Numbered from the stretch's first letter, positions 25,016-38,059 are shown. The stretch is DNA of 64,000 bases from Aspergillus flavus (GCF_009017415.1 NC_092405.1:3286001-3350000), one strand, 5' to 3'. Translations and numbers: made by a program. The notes: generated from the letters alone by a model not told the origin.

Positions 25016-25664
25016 TCTCGCATAAAGCACTCGATACGACTACCCAGGCTTTGACCCATCTGGGGCAGTCTGAGCACTAGCTACAGAAGACGATTGTATC
25101 GTCTACTACCCATACAACCTCCCTCTCATGATTGAGGGTACCATCTTCGCAATCTTTGGTTTTCATTAGCGACGGTCGGGGATCTGCGTTCTGATTAATT
25201 GATAAATGTGGCGTTAGGGCGCGGACAGCCATCAAACGGGGCCGGACCCTATGATTCTGATTCGTGGAAATACTAATAATGTTGGGATCATCCTGCGAGG
25301 CTACTCGCTACTGGATATCTAGCCCTGCCCATCTGCAGGAACCTCCAACATGAAATTACATTAAAGCTGGAACATACGGTGTATAGACTGAGGCGTTTTC
25401 ATCAACAAAAATAGACATAGATGACACAGTGATTGATCGACCAAATATTGGCATATCTCATGAAAATAAAAAAGAACTAGTGTGCAAACCACGATACTAG
25501 CATGATTATGCGGAATGCCATGATCTATAACAAAGACATCAACGCTATAATATACACTCTAAACATCCACCCAAGTCTATCCCTGGCCCCTTTTTGAATT
25601 TATTAATACCACCCACCGAGTACTAGGTACCGGACACTCCTGTCCCTTTACAGAATAACTCAGA
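25016..25664. other. Convergent intergenic region
   Basis: 3' flanks of the regulator and the permease gene. Nothing else is seen. Confidence 0.5.
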
Positions 25665-27925
25665 TCATAGCCGGGGAGTACTGGTTCCCTGATCTTCACC
25701 GGAAGGCCGCTCCACCTCCTCCACAGTCGCCTGGGCGCCTTTGCTATCGATGAAATGCGAGATGCGGTTCCGAGGCAACCACGCCTCCTCCGGCATAGCA
25801 AAGTACGAAATAAGCGCAAAAATAGTAACACCAGCCATTATAATGGGAGCATCTACAGACAAAAAGTTAGTCAAACCATTCACAACCACCCCCACAACTC
25901 AAACAATACAACAGAGACCAAAACGAAAACGAAAGGAACATACAATTCAAATTCGCCCCGGTAACGGGAAACGCATACGGCGAAAAGAGAACGGCAACAA
26001 CCCACCCGTTCCAGAACACGCCGATGAACTGGAACGGCTTGCTCCACTTCCCGAGGCTCCATTGGGGCTTGGGAAAGCGCTTCGGGGTGCAGATGAGACG
26101 GGCGAGACAGATGAGGCCGTAGGCTGCTGCGCTGGGGACACCGGCTGCGGAGACGAGAGATGTGAATGCCACATCGGAGGGGAGGAGCGTGCAGGTGACC
26201 AGGGCTGCTACGGCCCAGACGACGATCACGGCGTTGCGGGGCTGGCCGTTGTGGACTTTAGAGACCCATGATGAGAAGGGGAGCACGCCGTCGCGGGCTA
26301 CGGCGAAGACGAGACGCGAGGCGGCTACGATTGCGATTGCGGTGTTCTTGTTTTGGGTTTGGTTAGTTGGGCTGTGATGGATGGAGTAGGAGAGGGTTAG
26401 ACTTACGAGCCACAGGGCGACAATGCAAATGACGTTCATGAAGATGTGGCCACCTCTGCCGAGGACAACGGCGTAGAGGGGGACGAATGGTTGCGGGGAG
26501 CCGAACGAGAAGAGGGTGTCTGGGTCGGGCTGTGGGGTGTCTTAGCTAAGTGAGATTTCAATGTGTTTGGCTGAGTCGCTGGACTTACCGCGCAGAAGAG
26601 GAATAGGATGATGGTGGCCAGTCCTCCAATTCCGCTCACTACTGTGCTCCAGAAGATGCCTCGCGCGGCAGTTATGGAGGCGTTTTTGGTCTCCTCAGCG
26701 ACGTGGCCGGATGCGTCGAATCCGATCAGGATACCTGCTGTCGCGAGATAGGACAAACACCAGTTCCAGCCTGGCGGGGCGCCGGTGCCGTTGTAGGTCG
26801 ACATGAAAGCTTCTTCAGCGGTTCGGAAACCCCAGGTGTTGTGTGCTCCGATGGGAAGCCAGATGATGTTCAGAATGAAATCGAGCAGCACGACCATAGA
26901 TGAGAACCAGAACACATAGCGAAAGTATTTGGCTACTGGGTGTGAGTGATATCTATATCAAGAGGGAAATTTGCATTAGGGGTCTGAGCATACGCGGCAT
27001 GAAGTTCAAGATGGCAGCCAGTGCTAGCAGGATCTCTGTGCAGATCCATTGCACCGCACGGAACTTGACGCTCGATGTGTCCGTGGGGAAGTCGACGTTG
27101 AAGACCGTCAGCTCCTGGAAGACTAGTTAGCACGCTTATTCTGGGTTCAGCTGGAGTGGACGAATATTAATCATCAAAACTCACCGAGAGCATGTAGTTC
27201 ACAGCCGCTTGGGTGTTGCTGGCGCAGAATGTCGTCCATGCGGTAGTACTCCACCATGCGACGATAAAGCCAAGGAGGCGGCCAAATCGAGGACCACCGG
27301 CTTCAGCAGCCCACAGATAAATCGAACCTGCAGATGGAGAGGCAGAGCATACCTCCGCAATGACCGCAGCCGTGATATATGTGAAGACCATAGTAACTAG
27401 ATAACTCGTCCTTAATTTGGGTGAGTGACCGGTACCATACAGAAATACCATCAGCCTTACCAGTAGGCCAAGTTACCACCAGCCGCAATACCGGTACTGA
27501 AAGTAACACGCACACCACCGACGAAGTAAAGAGCAGCTGATAAGTTCATTAGCCATCGGAATATTTTGTATAGGGTTTTCTTGACTTACCGAACGTGGTC
27601 GCAAAGTTCTCGAATAATGTATATGTTCTATGAAGGACCTACAATTATGAGGTCATGCTTACAGCTTATATGGAATTTCTCCAGACTTACTGGCTTGTAG
27701 CCCATTGTCCTCTGGTGATACAGTTAGTAATTGCCAGAGCGATATCATGATAGTGATCTTCTATGCACTGGGAAATGCAAACATAAGAGATTTAAAAGAA
27801 TCTTCAACACGCACCAGAAGGGCTGCATCATCCTGCGACTCTGTTTGGCTTCGGACTTCCTCGTTGACGATTGGATGCGCATCCTGGTCAACAAGGAGAT
27901 CGGCTTGCTGCTGAGCGGGCGCCAT
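25665..27925 (-). CDS. Amino-acid/GABA-type permease (APC superfamily), 10 exons
   Basis: Plasma-membrane or vacuolar amino-acid/choline-type permease of the APC superfamily, 554 residues. Exons are 27925-27815, 27711-27691, 27638-27590, 27536-27461, 27410-27185, 27114-26994, 26935-26589, 26529-26407, 26346-25944 and 25852-25665; every junction keeps the frame. Signature segments are SAGSIYLWAAEAGGPRFGRL (helix 3), WICTEILLALAAILNFM, CLSYLATAGILIGFDASGHV AEE-type helix 8 with its glycine-rich turn, and ARDGVLPFSSWVSKVH. About twelve hydrophobic segments are visible. The N-terminal 37 residues are polar and Gln-rich. The exon at 27691-27711 is 21 nt. Fungal relatives include GABA, choline and polyamine permeases; the substrate cannot be chosen from sequence alone. 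Confidence 0.92.
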
Positions 27926-30370
27926 GGCAGCAGTATCGCAGGGCCAGTAACTGCTGACTATCTTATTTCAGAAAGCGCGCAGAATCCGCGACACAAATGA
28001 ATAAGAGGAGGAAAAAAGAAGAAGAGAAAAAAAAAAAAAGGTTTATTGTGACCTGCCAATGATTGAGTTTTACAGATAAAAATGTCAGGAACCTGTTGAC
28101 CCCACCGTGGGAGCGGAAAAGACACGAGAAGGTTAAAAAAAAAAAAAAAAGCGCTAAGGCGAACTAGAAAGATGGCGACAATTCCCGGTTGTCTTCGGCC
28201 CAAGTCCCTCTAAAATGACAGGGATTCTTGCGAGTGCAGCAGCAGCGCTTGGTGATCTTTAACCGAAGTTGAGATCTCTGAGGCCGATCGGAGATGACTG
28301 CTCCGCAAGACTTGATATTTAGGAAGCCTGAGGGTCAAACAAGCTGGAGCTCAATTTCCTTTTTTTCCCACTCTCAGGAAGCCAAGGCATGAAAATGCCA
28401 ATCAGAGTAGTTGTGTGGATGGACTCGAGGCCAGTGGGTCTCGAACTGTACCTTACTTCAAAGAACCTTAAGAGAGGTTACCGCGCCATGACCGGCCCAT
28501 TCATGTAGGACTCGAATGAGAAGCTAATGGCCTGATGTTGTTCTTTTTTCACCGGTGTCTGAAATGGTGGAATGGACAAACTAGGTCCTACTTTTTAAGT
28601 GTCAGCATATATCTATGTAGTCTGATCAATGTGCAGGCGACAGTCAAACCGGATGTCGGCCTTCATCGCATCATCTCTGCCCCACCACTGGTGGAGTCGA
28701 GCCACTGTCGTAAGAAAATCCGTGCGATGCCGCCAAAAAGCCGTTTCTGTGGTCTGGTCACTGTTACTCTTTAGGTTGTTTGTTGAGACAAACAAAGATG
28801 AGAGCAGTTTTCTTATAGTCGTATAGGTATGTATTGAGATCAACCGCAGCCTTGAACAAACAGGTGTGTCACGTTGTCGCACGTGACTCTCATCCTAAAA
28901 ACATGGCATAGTAGTCTCCAATCATCACTGGAGAGATATATATATATATTCACCAAGCGCGACCGTGAGGTGATTGTTTAGTTGATGCCAGTTCAAGCCT
29001 CTCTCTCGTGTCTCGCGGCATTTGAGCTATACTCCATTGGTTCCATATTGTAAATTGCTGCCATGTCTCAGACCCCTATCAGGGAAAAACTCTTAGCAAT
29101 AGCTTTTTATAAAATCTATCGCACAACATATACCGGGTGGTGAGACCGATGGAACCAAACGGTTGTCAGATCTTGATTCAAAGAGGACAAGAACCCTTGT
29201 CGATTACCAAGTGGACTGACAGTTTCTGTTGACCCGGAGATTATATATTTTTCATGCAGAAATCACGCGGGAGGCGCCGTACAACCCTTGAAACCGCCCA
29301 GGATACCACATCAACATCTTCATCGCACATTGCAAAGTTTCTTGTGTTAATTCTAGAAGCTTAATGATATGCATGACAGGGGCTCTAAATTTAAATAGAT
29401 ACCTGAGTTGTATGATGGATATTGTCGTATCTTGGATAACAGAGAACTATTGAGGAAAAAAAATATTAAAAAAATAAAAAAAAAAACAGTAAAAGCAAAA
29501 AAGCCGAATAGGATAAGATAGAATAAGATCAGACAAAATACTCATCAGGAGAGTTAGAAAAGATGAAGATATCTACTAAAACAATGAGGTCAATCTAGTT
29601 GAGGTGGGTTGCAGAATCAGAATGAAAGGTAAAGCCGCAGGTTTCACGGCGCCATTTGTTTTCATTTTGTTTTATGTTATTTTAAAAGCAGGAAGAGATG
29701 TTGTATGACTTCAATTCCTGCGAGATAACAAGGAAATCATCACGAGACTTGTGCGTGACCAACCGGGCGGACGGATAGCATGACAGGTGACTTAAGTAGC
29801 AGCAAGTAATTGATCTCCCTGGTGGAGAAATATTGAAACGCTGCCAAGAAGAACAGCATCTTTCTCCACGTTACGGCGCGCGGATCGACTTGCTTTCCCC
29901 GCGTTGGGTTCCCCTCAATGTCCACCCAATCTATTTTAGTTGCATGAGCCAATACCACCGTTTCCTTCTATCGAACCTATAGAGAAGCATGCCAATGCTC
30001 ACGGTGACTCGGAGGAATGCTGGAAAACGTGATCACCGGCCCGGCTGCTGAAAGGGGGGAAAGCGCGTTCGTTTATGGACAACTCGGTCGATGCCTTGCC
30101 GAACTAGTAATTAATCCTTTCATTCATCACGTACTCACTTACTCGGCCCCTCTTATAGACGGGAGGGGGTGTATGCACCTCCTTTGTCTTCTTCCTTCTT
30201 CGAATTGCTTGACCTGATTTCCCTCTCGTGGCTTCATATCAAGGGTCTGATGCTCTACCCAAGATTAGCTGCCGACCCTGGGGTGGTACGAAGCTGGCCT
30301 CAACTGGAATGAGGTCTTTCCGCCTTTACTTCCATAACCCACTATACACTCTGTTTCGCCTTTACCAAGC
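27926..30370. other. Intergenic region, 2.4 kb, divergent
   Basis: Promoter side of both the permease and the transhydrogenase gene. It contains A- and AT-rich runs (about 28028-28040, 28136-28150, 28941-28950 and 29457-29487). No coding frame with family character and no RNA gene is seen. Confidence 0.5.
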
Positions 30371-33300
30371 ATGAGTGTTTCCTTGACCCTGAGGTCGGCC
30401 TTGGGACCGTGTCGAGCGGCTTCCATCGCCCGCCCAGGGAAATCGCTTTTCGCCTTTCAACACTCCGGTGAGTGACATCTTTGCGAAGCAATGCCCCGTA
30501 GCAGTGTTTGCTAACACACTTCTCTGTTTGATAGTTATACAAACCCGGACCCCTTATGTGCCATACCAGCGTAACGCCTACGAAAGACCCTCCGTCTCGC
30601 GATGGCCACAGGTCGCCAGGAGAAGTGCGAGCTCCTCTTCCTCTCCGTCGCCGGTTCCGGTCGTTCCATACTCCTCTCTGACAGTCGGTGTACCGCGGGA
30701 AACGTATCCAAATGAGCGTCGCGTCGCCATTACCCCTCAAAACGTTGCCTTGCTACTCAAAAAGGGCTTCTCACGTGTGTTGATTGAACGCGGCGCTGGA
30801 GAGGCAGCCGAGCTCCTGGATCAGGCCTACGAACAAGCCGGGGCCACTCTGGTCGATCGAGCGACAGTATGGTCACAGAGTAATATCATCTTGAAAGTCC
30901 GCGGTCCTCAACCGGGCGATGAAATTGAAGCTCTTCAACAAGGCAGCACAATCATCTCGTTTCTGTATCCTGCTCAGAACAAACAGCTGGTGGATCAACT
31001 TGCATCCCGCCGTGTGACCGCATTTGCAATGGACATGGTTCCTAGGATTTCCCGTGCTCAGACTTTCGATGCCCTTAGGTGCGTAGCGTAAGAGGTTTCG
31101 ATAATGACCACTCGCTGACCGTGTGGGGTAACTCATAGTTCCATGGCCAACATTGCTGGGTATAAAGCTATTCTCGAGGCGTCAAATCAATTCGGTCGCT
31201 TCTTGACGGGCCAAGTGACTGCTGCTGGGTAGGTATCCTGCTGGTCCTGTTGGGGTAGCCTCGCTAACGGTAATTTTATGCAGAAAGGTTATTATACTTG
31301 ACCAACTTATAGTTTTAGTACTAATGGAAATGGATCCAGATCCCCCCTAGTAAAGTCCTAGTTATTGGAGCTGGCGTGGCTGGTTTGAGTGCCATTGCCT
31401 CGGTAGGTTCATTGTTATTCTTGAAACAACCCCTGTGCCAACATTGCAACTCTAGGCTCGTCGTCTAGGCGCGATCGTTCGTGGATTTGATACTCGCCCA
31501 GCCGTCCGTGAACAAGTCCAATCCTTAGGTGCGGAATTCATTGAAGTAGACATACAAGAAGACGGCGCTGGCCAGGGCGGATATGCCAAAGAAATGTCCA
31601 AGGAGTTTATCGAAGCCGAGATGAAGCTCTTCATGGAACAATGTCGTGAAGTAGACATCATCGTGACCACTGCTTTGATTCCCGGAAAGCCCGCGCCGAA
31701 GCTTATTACCAAAGAGGTACGCACTTCGGTATTATTAACGGCCGAAGGAGTATGTACTCACATTGATTAAGATGGTCGCCGCTATGAAACCTGGCTCTGT
31801 CATTGTCGACCTTGCAGCAGAGGCTGGTGGCAACTGTGAAGCAACTGTCCCCGGACAATTGACCAAGTATCACGATGTCACTGTAATTGGTTGGTTCGGA
31901 CTTTGAGCAGTATAAATTCATATCTGATGCTAACTTGCTAAGGATATACTGATCTACCATCGCGACTACCTACTCAGTCATCTACTCTCTATTCCAACAA
32001 CATCACAAAGTACCTTCTATCCATGGCACCCCAGGAAAAGTCGTTCGGTGTTGATTTATCCGACGAGGTTGTCCGCGGCTCAATCGTCACACTCAATGGA
32101 GAAATACTCCCTCCGGCACCACGACCAGCTCCGCCACCCACGCCGAAAGTAGAAGCAGCAGCTCCAGCAAAGGAACAAACGGAACTGGCACTGACGCCTT
32201 GGCAAAAGGCAACACGTGATGTGGCGACTGTCACCGCTGGCATGGGAACTACTCTGGCATTAGGAAAAGCAACTGGCCCTATCTTTATGGGCAACATGCT
32301 GACTTTCGGGCTTGCTGGCCTTGTTGGCTACCGTGCCGTGTGGGGAGTCGCGCCTGCCCTTCATTCTCCGCTCATGAGTGTCACAAACGCAATTTCGGGT
32401 GAGTCGAGCTTCTTCATAGTCATTTGTATCGATACTAATGAGCCGGCATTAGGTATGGTTGGTATTGGTGGCTTCTTCATCATGGGCGGAGGTTATCTGC
32501 CTAGCACAATCCCAGAGTTCCTTGGAGCCGTCTCGGTGCTTTTAGCATTTGTCAATGTATCTGGAGGATTTGTGGTGACAAAGCGCATGCTAGACATGTT
32601 TAAGCGTTGGTGCTTCTGCTTCCAGAGCAAAATGCTAGCTGCTTATAATTTATAGGTCCCACTGATCCACCTGAATACCCGTGGCTGTATGCAATACCAG
32701 CTCTTCTATTTGGCGGGGGATTTGTTGCTGCGGCTAGTACGGGCATGGCCGGGTTGGTACAAGCCGGATATCTGATTAGTAGTGTCCTCTGCATTGGTGA
32801 GTGGATTGATGCAACGTACTTACCGTCCAACTTCTGAACAACATATAGGGTCAATCTCTGGCCTAGCATCGCAGCAAACTGCCAGACGAGGGAACATACT
32901 TGGAATTCTGGGTGTAGCGTCCGGAATACTCGCATCTCTCGCAGCTGTAGGATTTTCATCTGAAGTGTTAGCTCAGTTCGGCGCTGTCGCCGGTGTCGGA
33001 TCTGTAGTCGGTAAGTGTTATCTATCATTGGTTGTTAAAAGGGGAATCATCTCACACCTATCTAGGAGCATTGATAGGTCGCCGTATTACACCTACCGGA
33101 CTTCCCCAAACAGTTGCGGCATTGCATTCCGTCGTTGGATTGGCAGCGGTGCTCACAAGTATCGGAAGTGTGCTTACTGATGTTGCAGACATTTCAACGC
33201 TGCACATGGTCACAGCATACCTTGGCGTTCTGATAGGTACGTCCCCTTGAATGATGCATGACTTACCAGATCCTGATAATAGCAGGCGGCGTCACATTTA

Positions 33301-34583
33301 CCGGGTCCATTGTAGCGTTCCTGAAGCTAGCAGGCCGCATGTCATCAAGGCCTACTATTCTTCCTGGGCGACATGTGATAAACTCCACACTGCTAGGCAC
33401 CAATTTGGCCACGATGAGTGCATTTATTTCCATGGCCCCAGGCTCCCCTGTCATTGCGGCTACGTGTCTCGGTGCAAACACCGCACTCAGCTTTCTGAAG
33501 GGTTACACGACAACCGCTGCCATTGGCGGGGCAGATATGCGTATGTCTTCTCATTCCCTCGGATGGAAACTTGTTAACCTTTCATAGCTGTTGTCATCAC
33601 CGTCCTAAATGCGTACTCTGGCTTTGCCCTGGTAGCGGAGGGTTTTATGCTCAACAATCCGCTTCTGACGAGCATAGGGTCTTTGATCGGCGTAAGCGGT
33701 TCTATTCTGTCATACATTATGGTAGGTATTTTTGAACCTTTTATCTTTCACAGCTGATTTAACTTGCCATAGTGCGTCGCTATGAATCGATCTCTCACCA
33801 ATGTGCTTTTCGGTGGGATTGCAGCTCCCCAAGAAGCAAAGAAAATCGAGGGTCAAGTTACACAAATCTCTATTGATGACACGGTAGACGCACTTGCAAA
33901 CGCAGAGAACGTCATTATTGTATGCATATTACTCTTTAGCTCTCGTATAGCAACTGACAGGCTGTAGGTCGTTGGGTATGGCATGGCGGTGGCAAAAGCA
34001 CAGTACGCGATTTCTGAGATCACACGTATGTTACGCGCGAAAGGGGTCAATGTCCGCTTTGCAATTCACCCGGTTGCTGGACGAATGCCTGGACAGTGTA
34101 ATGTACTACTCGCGGAGGCCTCGGTGCCCTACGACAGTAAGTATCTCTTGTCTTAGGTTAGTGCACGTGACTGAAACAGAGAAGTTGTGCTCGAAATGGA
34201 CGAAATCAATGACGATTTTGCCAAAACGGACGTCACTCTTGTCATTGGTGCAAATGATACAGTCAATCCCATTGCATTGGAGCCCGACTCCCCAATCTCG
34301 GGTATGCCTGTGTTGCACGCGTGGAAGAGCAAGGAAGTGATTGTGATGAAGCGAGGCATGTCTAGTGGATATGGTGAGTGTTACATCTGTGCGATGCAGT
34401 AATGTTATTAAACTGATTGGCGCCTGCAGCTGATGTGCCCAACCCGATGTTCTACATGCCTGGCACAAGGATGCTTTTCGGAGATGCGAAGAGCTCATGT
34501 GACGGTAAGTATCGCGGATCTCACTGAAATGATATTTCTAACGCAACTTAGCTATCAAAGCCAACCTTGAAGCTCGTAAATAG
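30371..34583 (+). CDS. NAD(P) transhydrogenase, mitochondrial
   Basis: Proton-translocating transhydrogenase of the mitochondrial inner membrane (NADH + NADP+ to NAD+ + NADPH), 1087 residues. The nineteen exons are 30371-30467, 30535-31078, 31139-31228, 31284-31287, 31340-31402, 31456-31716, 31772-31889, 31943-32398, 32453-32605, 32656-32796, 32849-33010, 33066-33236, 33286-33540, 33588-33721, 33773-33919, 33968-34136, 34182-34373, 34430-34504 and 34552-34583. A basic presequence ([20 protein letters not shown]) suits mitochondrial import. Domain I (NAD) has [18 protein letters not shown] and the Rossmann motif VIGAGVAGL (about residue 253). Domain II holds many membrane helices. Domain III (NADP) has [36 protein letters not shown] and [19 protein letters not shown]. 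The 4-nt exon AAAG is needed to keep the frame and the conserved GKIPPSKV. It is a single-chain dI-dII-dIII protein of normal length. Confidence 0.96.
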
Positions 34584-34982
34584 AGTGCGGTCAATGTATC
34601 TGTGCTTCATACTCTTATGATATATGTGTTTATTTGTTAGACTGTATCCACATTTTATGAATGTGTTCATGCTGCTGTTCTTCCATAACCCGACCTTTAG
34701 TATGAACGAATCCACCAGTAAATGCTGTCATAAATGTTACCAAGTTTCGAGCTCTCGATATGTTCACAATATGTTTAGAAGTAAAGCTACAGGTCTAGAA
34801 ACAGGGAATATTTAAGCGCCGTTTGGATGCTGCGCCGGTGTTGTTTTGAGGTATCTTCGAACACAATTCCGCAACTACTAGCCAACAAGATTCCTAGATA
34901 AATGCTTGGAACACCCATATTCTATACATAGGGCGCGCCAGACCGATGCAACAGGATCTAACTCTAAGTATGTCACAGCATC
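34584..34982. other. Convergent intergenic region
   Basis: Shared 3' flank of the transhydrogenase and ankyrin genes; nothing recognised. Confidence 0.5.
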
Positions 34983-36233
34983 TTACACTGTAGACTCCGA
35001 TTCCTGGCCAGAAGTAGCTTTCTCGATAAGACTCTTTATCTCATGGTAGCCGTAGGCCTCTGCAAGGCATTCAAGTGTCATCGCCGTCAAGGTCTCATAA
35101 TTAACCTCCGCGCCATTATCTATTAGAAGCCGACACATTGCTCCATTACCATTTGCAGCAGCCACTAACAGCGGTGTCACCGGAATGGATAGCGTGTAAC
35201 TGTAGTCGACACCCTTCCTTCGTGATAATTTGCCCAATTTCTCATATACCGAAGGATGCTCGTGAGATACAAGCTTACTCAGAGAGTTGATGTCGGCGCC
35301 ATTGTTAATTAGCAGCTTGGCCATATCTTCATAACCTCGTCTTGCAGCCGCAAAGAGAGGCGTCTCTCCAAGCCAGCTATCGGCGTTGACTTGGGCTCCA
35401 TGTTCAATCAATAGTCGAGCTCCTGCTATGTTATTACTCCTTGCCGCGTTGGTCAGCGCATTCAAACCACAGGAGTCTTTCTTATCGACCTTGGCGCCAT
35501 GTTTAAGAAGAACTTTAGCGGTTTCCCAATGCTGTTTCTCCACCGCATCTGAGAGAAGTGTGTTCCCGTTTCTATTTTGATGGCGGACATTCGCACCATG
35601 TTGGATAAGGAGCTCGACAATCTCTGGATACCCATGACTTACGGCAACTGCAAGTGGGGTATCTGCTAGGTTGGACTTGGGGAGCCTGGGATTTGCTCCA
35701 CGCGTGAGAAGCAACCTGACTGTACTGAGTCGCCCGGCCTCAGCGGCTAGGCAGATGGGAGTCTTCTCGTATTTCGGGCTCCAGTCGATAGGGGCACCGT
35801 GATCAAGCAACAGCTGAACTATCACATCATGTCCAGCAGATGCTGCTTTCATCAGAGCTGTCTCATTTTTGATAATGGAGCCCGGAGAAGGGTACAGGTG
35901 GTTGATGTCGGCCCCATGCGCAAGAAGTATGCGGACTAACTCTTCGTTGCCGTTTCCTGTTGCTAACGATAGCGGGGTGTGGCAGGATAGGGTGCAGCGT
36001 TCGATATGTCCTCCATTTCTAAGTGAGCGGAGGGCTGCTTGAGGTACGCCGTGCTCCGCTGCCCACAGTAACGCACTGCCGTTATGTCGCAGGGCATTGT
36101 TTTGATAGAGATGGTCTGACAGTGAGTCATACAAAAAGGAATTGGTTTGGACGAATGCGCTAATGTCCTTGTCGTTTACAAGGTTTCGAATGATTAACAA
36201 AAGTAATTCTGTAGGTAAATCGAGCAGACTCAT
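34983..36233 (-). CDS. F-box-like / ankyrin-repeat protein
   Basis: Single-exon protein of 416 residues. The N-terminus (MSLLDLPTELLLLIIRNL and onward to about residue 40) fits an F-box motif, which would link the protein to an SCF ubiquitin ligase. From about residue 50 to 400 there are some nine or ten ankyrin repeats. Visible cores include TPLSLATGNGNEELVRILLA, TALMKAASAGHDVIVQLLLD, TPICLAAEAGRLSTVRLLLT, TPLAVAVSHGYPEIVELLIQ, NALTNAARSNNIAGARLLIE and TPLFAAARRGYEDMAKLLIN. The tail is short and acidic. Such F-box-ankyrin genes are numerous and variable in Aspergillus-like genomes; the client protein is unknown. Confidence 0.9.
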   Translation of the reverse strand: MSLLDLPTELLLLIIRNLVNDKDISAFVQTNSFLYDSLSDHLYQNNALRHNGSALLWAAEHGVPQAALRSLRNGGHIERCTLSCHTPLSLATGNGNEELVRILLAHGADINHLYPSPGSIIKNETALMKAASAGHDVIVQLLLDHGAPIDWSPKYEKTPICLAAEAGRLSTVRLLLTRGANPRLPKSNLADTPLAVAVSHGYPEIVELLIQHGANVRHQNRNGNTLLSDAVEKQHWETAKVLLKHGAKVDKKDSCGLNALTNAARSNNIAGARLLIEHGAQVNADSWLGETPLFAAARRGYEDMAKLLINNGADINSLSKLVSHEHPSVYEKLGKLSRRKGVDYSYTLSIPVTPLLVAAANGNGAMCRLLIDNGAEVNYETLTAMTLECLAEAYGYHEIKSLIEKATSGQESESTV

Positions 36234-36894
36234 CCTATCATTCAGGTGGTCTTTCCAGATGAATCCCGAGAATTGAGATAGGGATATAAAACGGTCTGTG
36301 TTTACTCTTCAAAATTATATTGGCAGAAATACCGTGCCTGATCACCTAACGGCTAGTCCGAATTATTTATCAAAAGCTGCAAATTTGGGGGTTCTGGGTT
36401 GAGAGTCGAGACTCTATAACTGGCCGGCGGACGGTAAGACAATTTAAGCGACTAAATCAGGGTAATGTAGGGCAGCAAGCAGAGTGTGAGTCAAAGCGTG
36501 AGTCAGAGCGTGAGAAGCTGGCTATTGCTAACAAAATCAATCTCGAAGACTTTCAACGCTTTTGCTCGAGCCAAGAAGTTATTCCCTCCCAGTGCATTGG
36601 GGGCGCGTTTATGTTCCCTTTTTGCTTCTGCTGTTGCTTCAGGACAATCGTACAACCCAGCTCTATGTGCATACAGCCTTATGAAATGCATATCGGTGGT
36701 TAATCACGTGGATTGGCGCCATTTACCACCAGCCAAGACCTCAGCACATCCATCACCCTTACAAGGGATGTTCATCACAAGTACCTGTTACTCCCAGCGA
36801 GTAATTCATCATGAGAGCCTTCCGCCAGATAGGACACCGGCTCTTCCGTCAAGCATCCTCTCCTCATTATGACCATATCTTTCCCGGGCGTATA
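36234..36894. other. Intergenic region
   Basis: Promoter side of the ankyrin gene. A short imperfect repeat of GCGTGAGTCA(A/G)A lies near 36484-36515. No gene is supported. Confidence 0.5.
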
Positions 36895-37748
36895 CTAAGA
36901 GGATGTGAACCACTGCCCCCATGGCAGCTGGTTGTTCGCAACATGATCGCTTTCTGCCATATGTACGAGATACAGGAAGCATTCTCTTAGGGATACCCTA
37001 TCCTCATAGTTCCCATCATCCACCTGTTCCCATTCAGTGCAGCTCATTATTGGCCTACTGTAGGCTATTCCCCACACTCCCCCTATCATCTCTTCTTTCA
37101 AGAAAATTGTCATATCATAGGTTGATATGAATCCGTACTTTAGATTCGCGGTAAACATGTACTCGACGGGTTGGCCTTGTTCCACAAGTCAGTGATATTG
37201 CCCACGATTCGCCCAGGTTTGTGCATACCAAGGAGCCGCCGCAGGTCATGGTCATCTCTGCATGCACTTTCGAGATTGTGCTGGTTGATCCACGGCGTTT
37301 TTAACTCCCCGCCGGCACGGAGCAGATTATTGTGGTCCATAATGACCACATCGGGGACTTTTCCTCTGATGCATCTGTCACTGGTTGCCTTATAGTCCCC
37401 GAAGCGTGTTCTTGATCCAGTCGCTGCGAGGATGGCTGTCATTGCCTGCGACAGCCTCTCGGTAAATCTACCTTGCACCCCCATCTCGTCCCCCACAACG
37501 AATTGCTCGATAGCTAACAAGGCCGGTTTTTCAATCGATCTAAAGCCCAGTACTGGCCCTCCGTTCCCAAGGCTCAATGCTACAAGATGCTGCCTGGCCT
37601 CTTTCTCAAAGTCGTTCCAAGGGACCAATGGCCCGATGTAGGTCTCGGGATGTAAGGCATGGGGTTTAGTCTTGTTGATTCCGACATTTAGATCTGGCAG
37701 ACACTCCTTAATGACCTGCTGGGCCCGTTTCGCAATTCCGCTTGGCAT
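36895..37748 (-). pseudogene. Frameshifted gene for a PD-(D/E)XK-nuclease-like fungal protein
   Basis: Two antisense frames form one protein of about 280 residues. The first (start 37748) runs to DLWNKANPSS. The second picks up at VEQGQPVEYM and reads LKYGFISTYDMTIFLKEEM to the stop at 36895. The shift is near 37165. No GT-AG pair nearby repairs it, so a one-base loss (or a sequence error) is the simplest reading. The core VPDVVIMDHNNLLRAGGELK TPW has the spacing of a PD-(D/E)XK active site (an Asp, then Glu-x-Lys). This large, variable fungal family has a typical LKYGF.STY..TIFL motif, but its cellular role is not known to me. It is divergent from a kinase-like gene 311 bp away. Family placement is moderate; the frameshift is directly visible. 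Confidence 0.65.
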
Positions 37749-38059
37749 TCTGAAGATTGGTTTTGGCGTGGGTTTCCATACTTACTTTGGGTATCCGGAT
37801 TTACTGCCTACTGCAGGGGGAATCAATTCACTGTTAGGGCTCTGCATCGCGCCCATAACCCGACGCGACATGCACACGCGTGTGTCCATTTTCATAATTG
37901 TGCTAGGGTAGTATTATTAGTATTAGTCACCCACTCGGATTCATTGTCACTTGACGTCGTAGTGATAAACTCTGGATTCCCCCGCTCTGCCTCATCCACG
38001 TCTTCTGTTCAACACCTACGCTCCACAAGATAGTTCTCCCCGCCATACAATCCCGCAAA
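37749..38059. other. Short divergent promoter region
   Basis: 311 bp between the frameshifted nuclease-like gene and the kinase-like gene. A CRE-like TGACGTCG lies near 37953. Nothing else is seen. Confidence 0.4.

Noticed and set aside
28535..28882. Overlapping frames on both strands upstream of the transhydrogenase
   Set aside because: Random-looking frames, no motif and no plausible gene model.
36484..36515. Short direct repeat GCGTGAGTCA(A/G)A
   Set aside because: Only two to three imperfect copies; not a CRISPR or satellite array.
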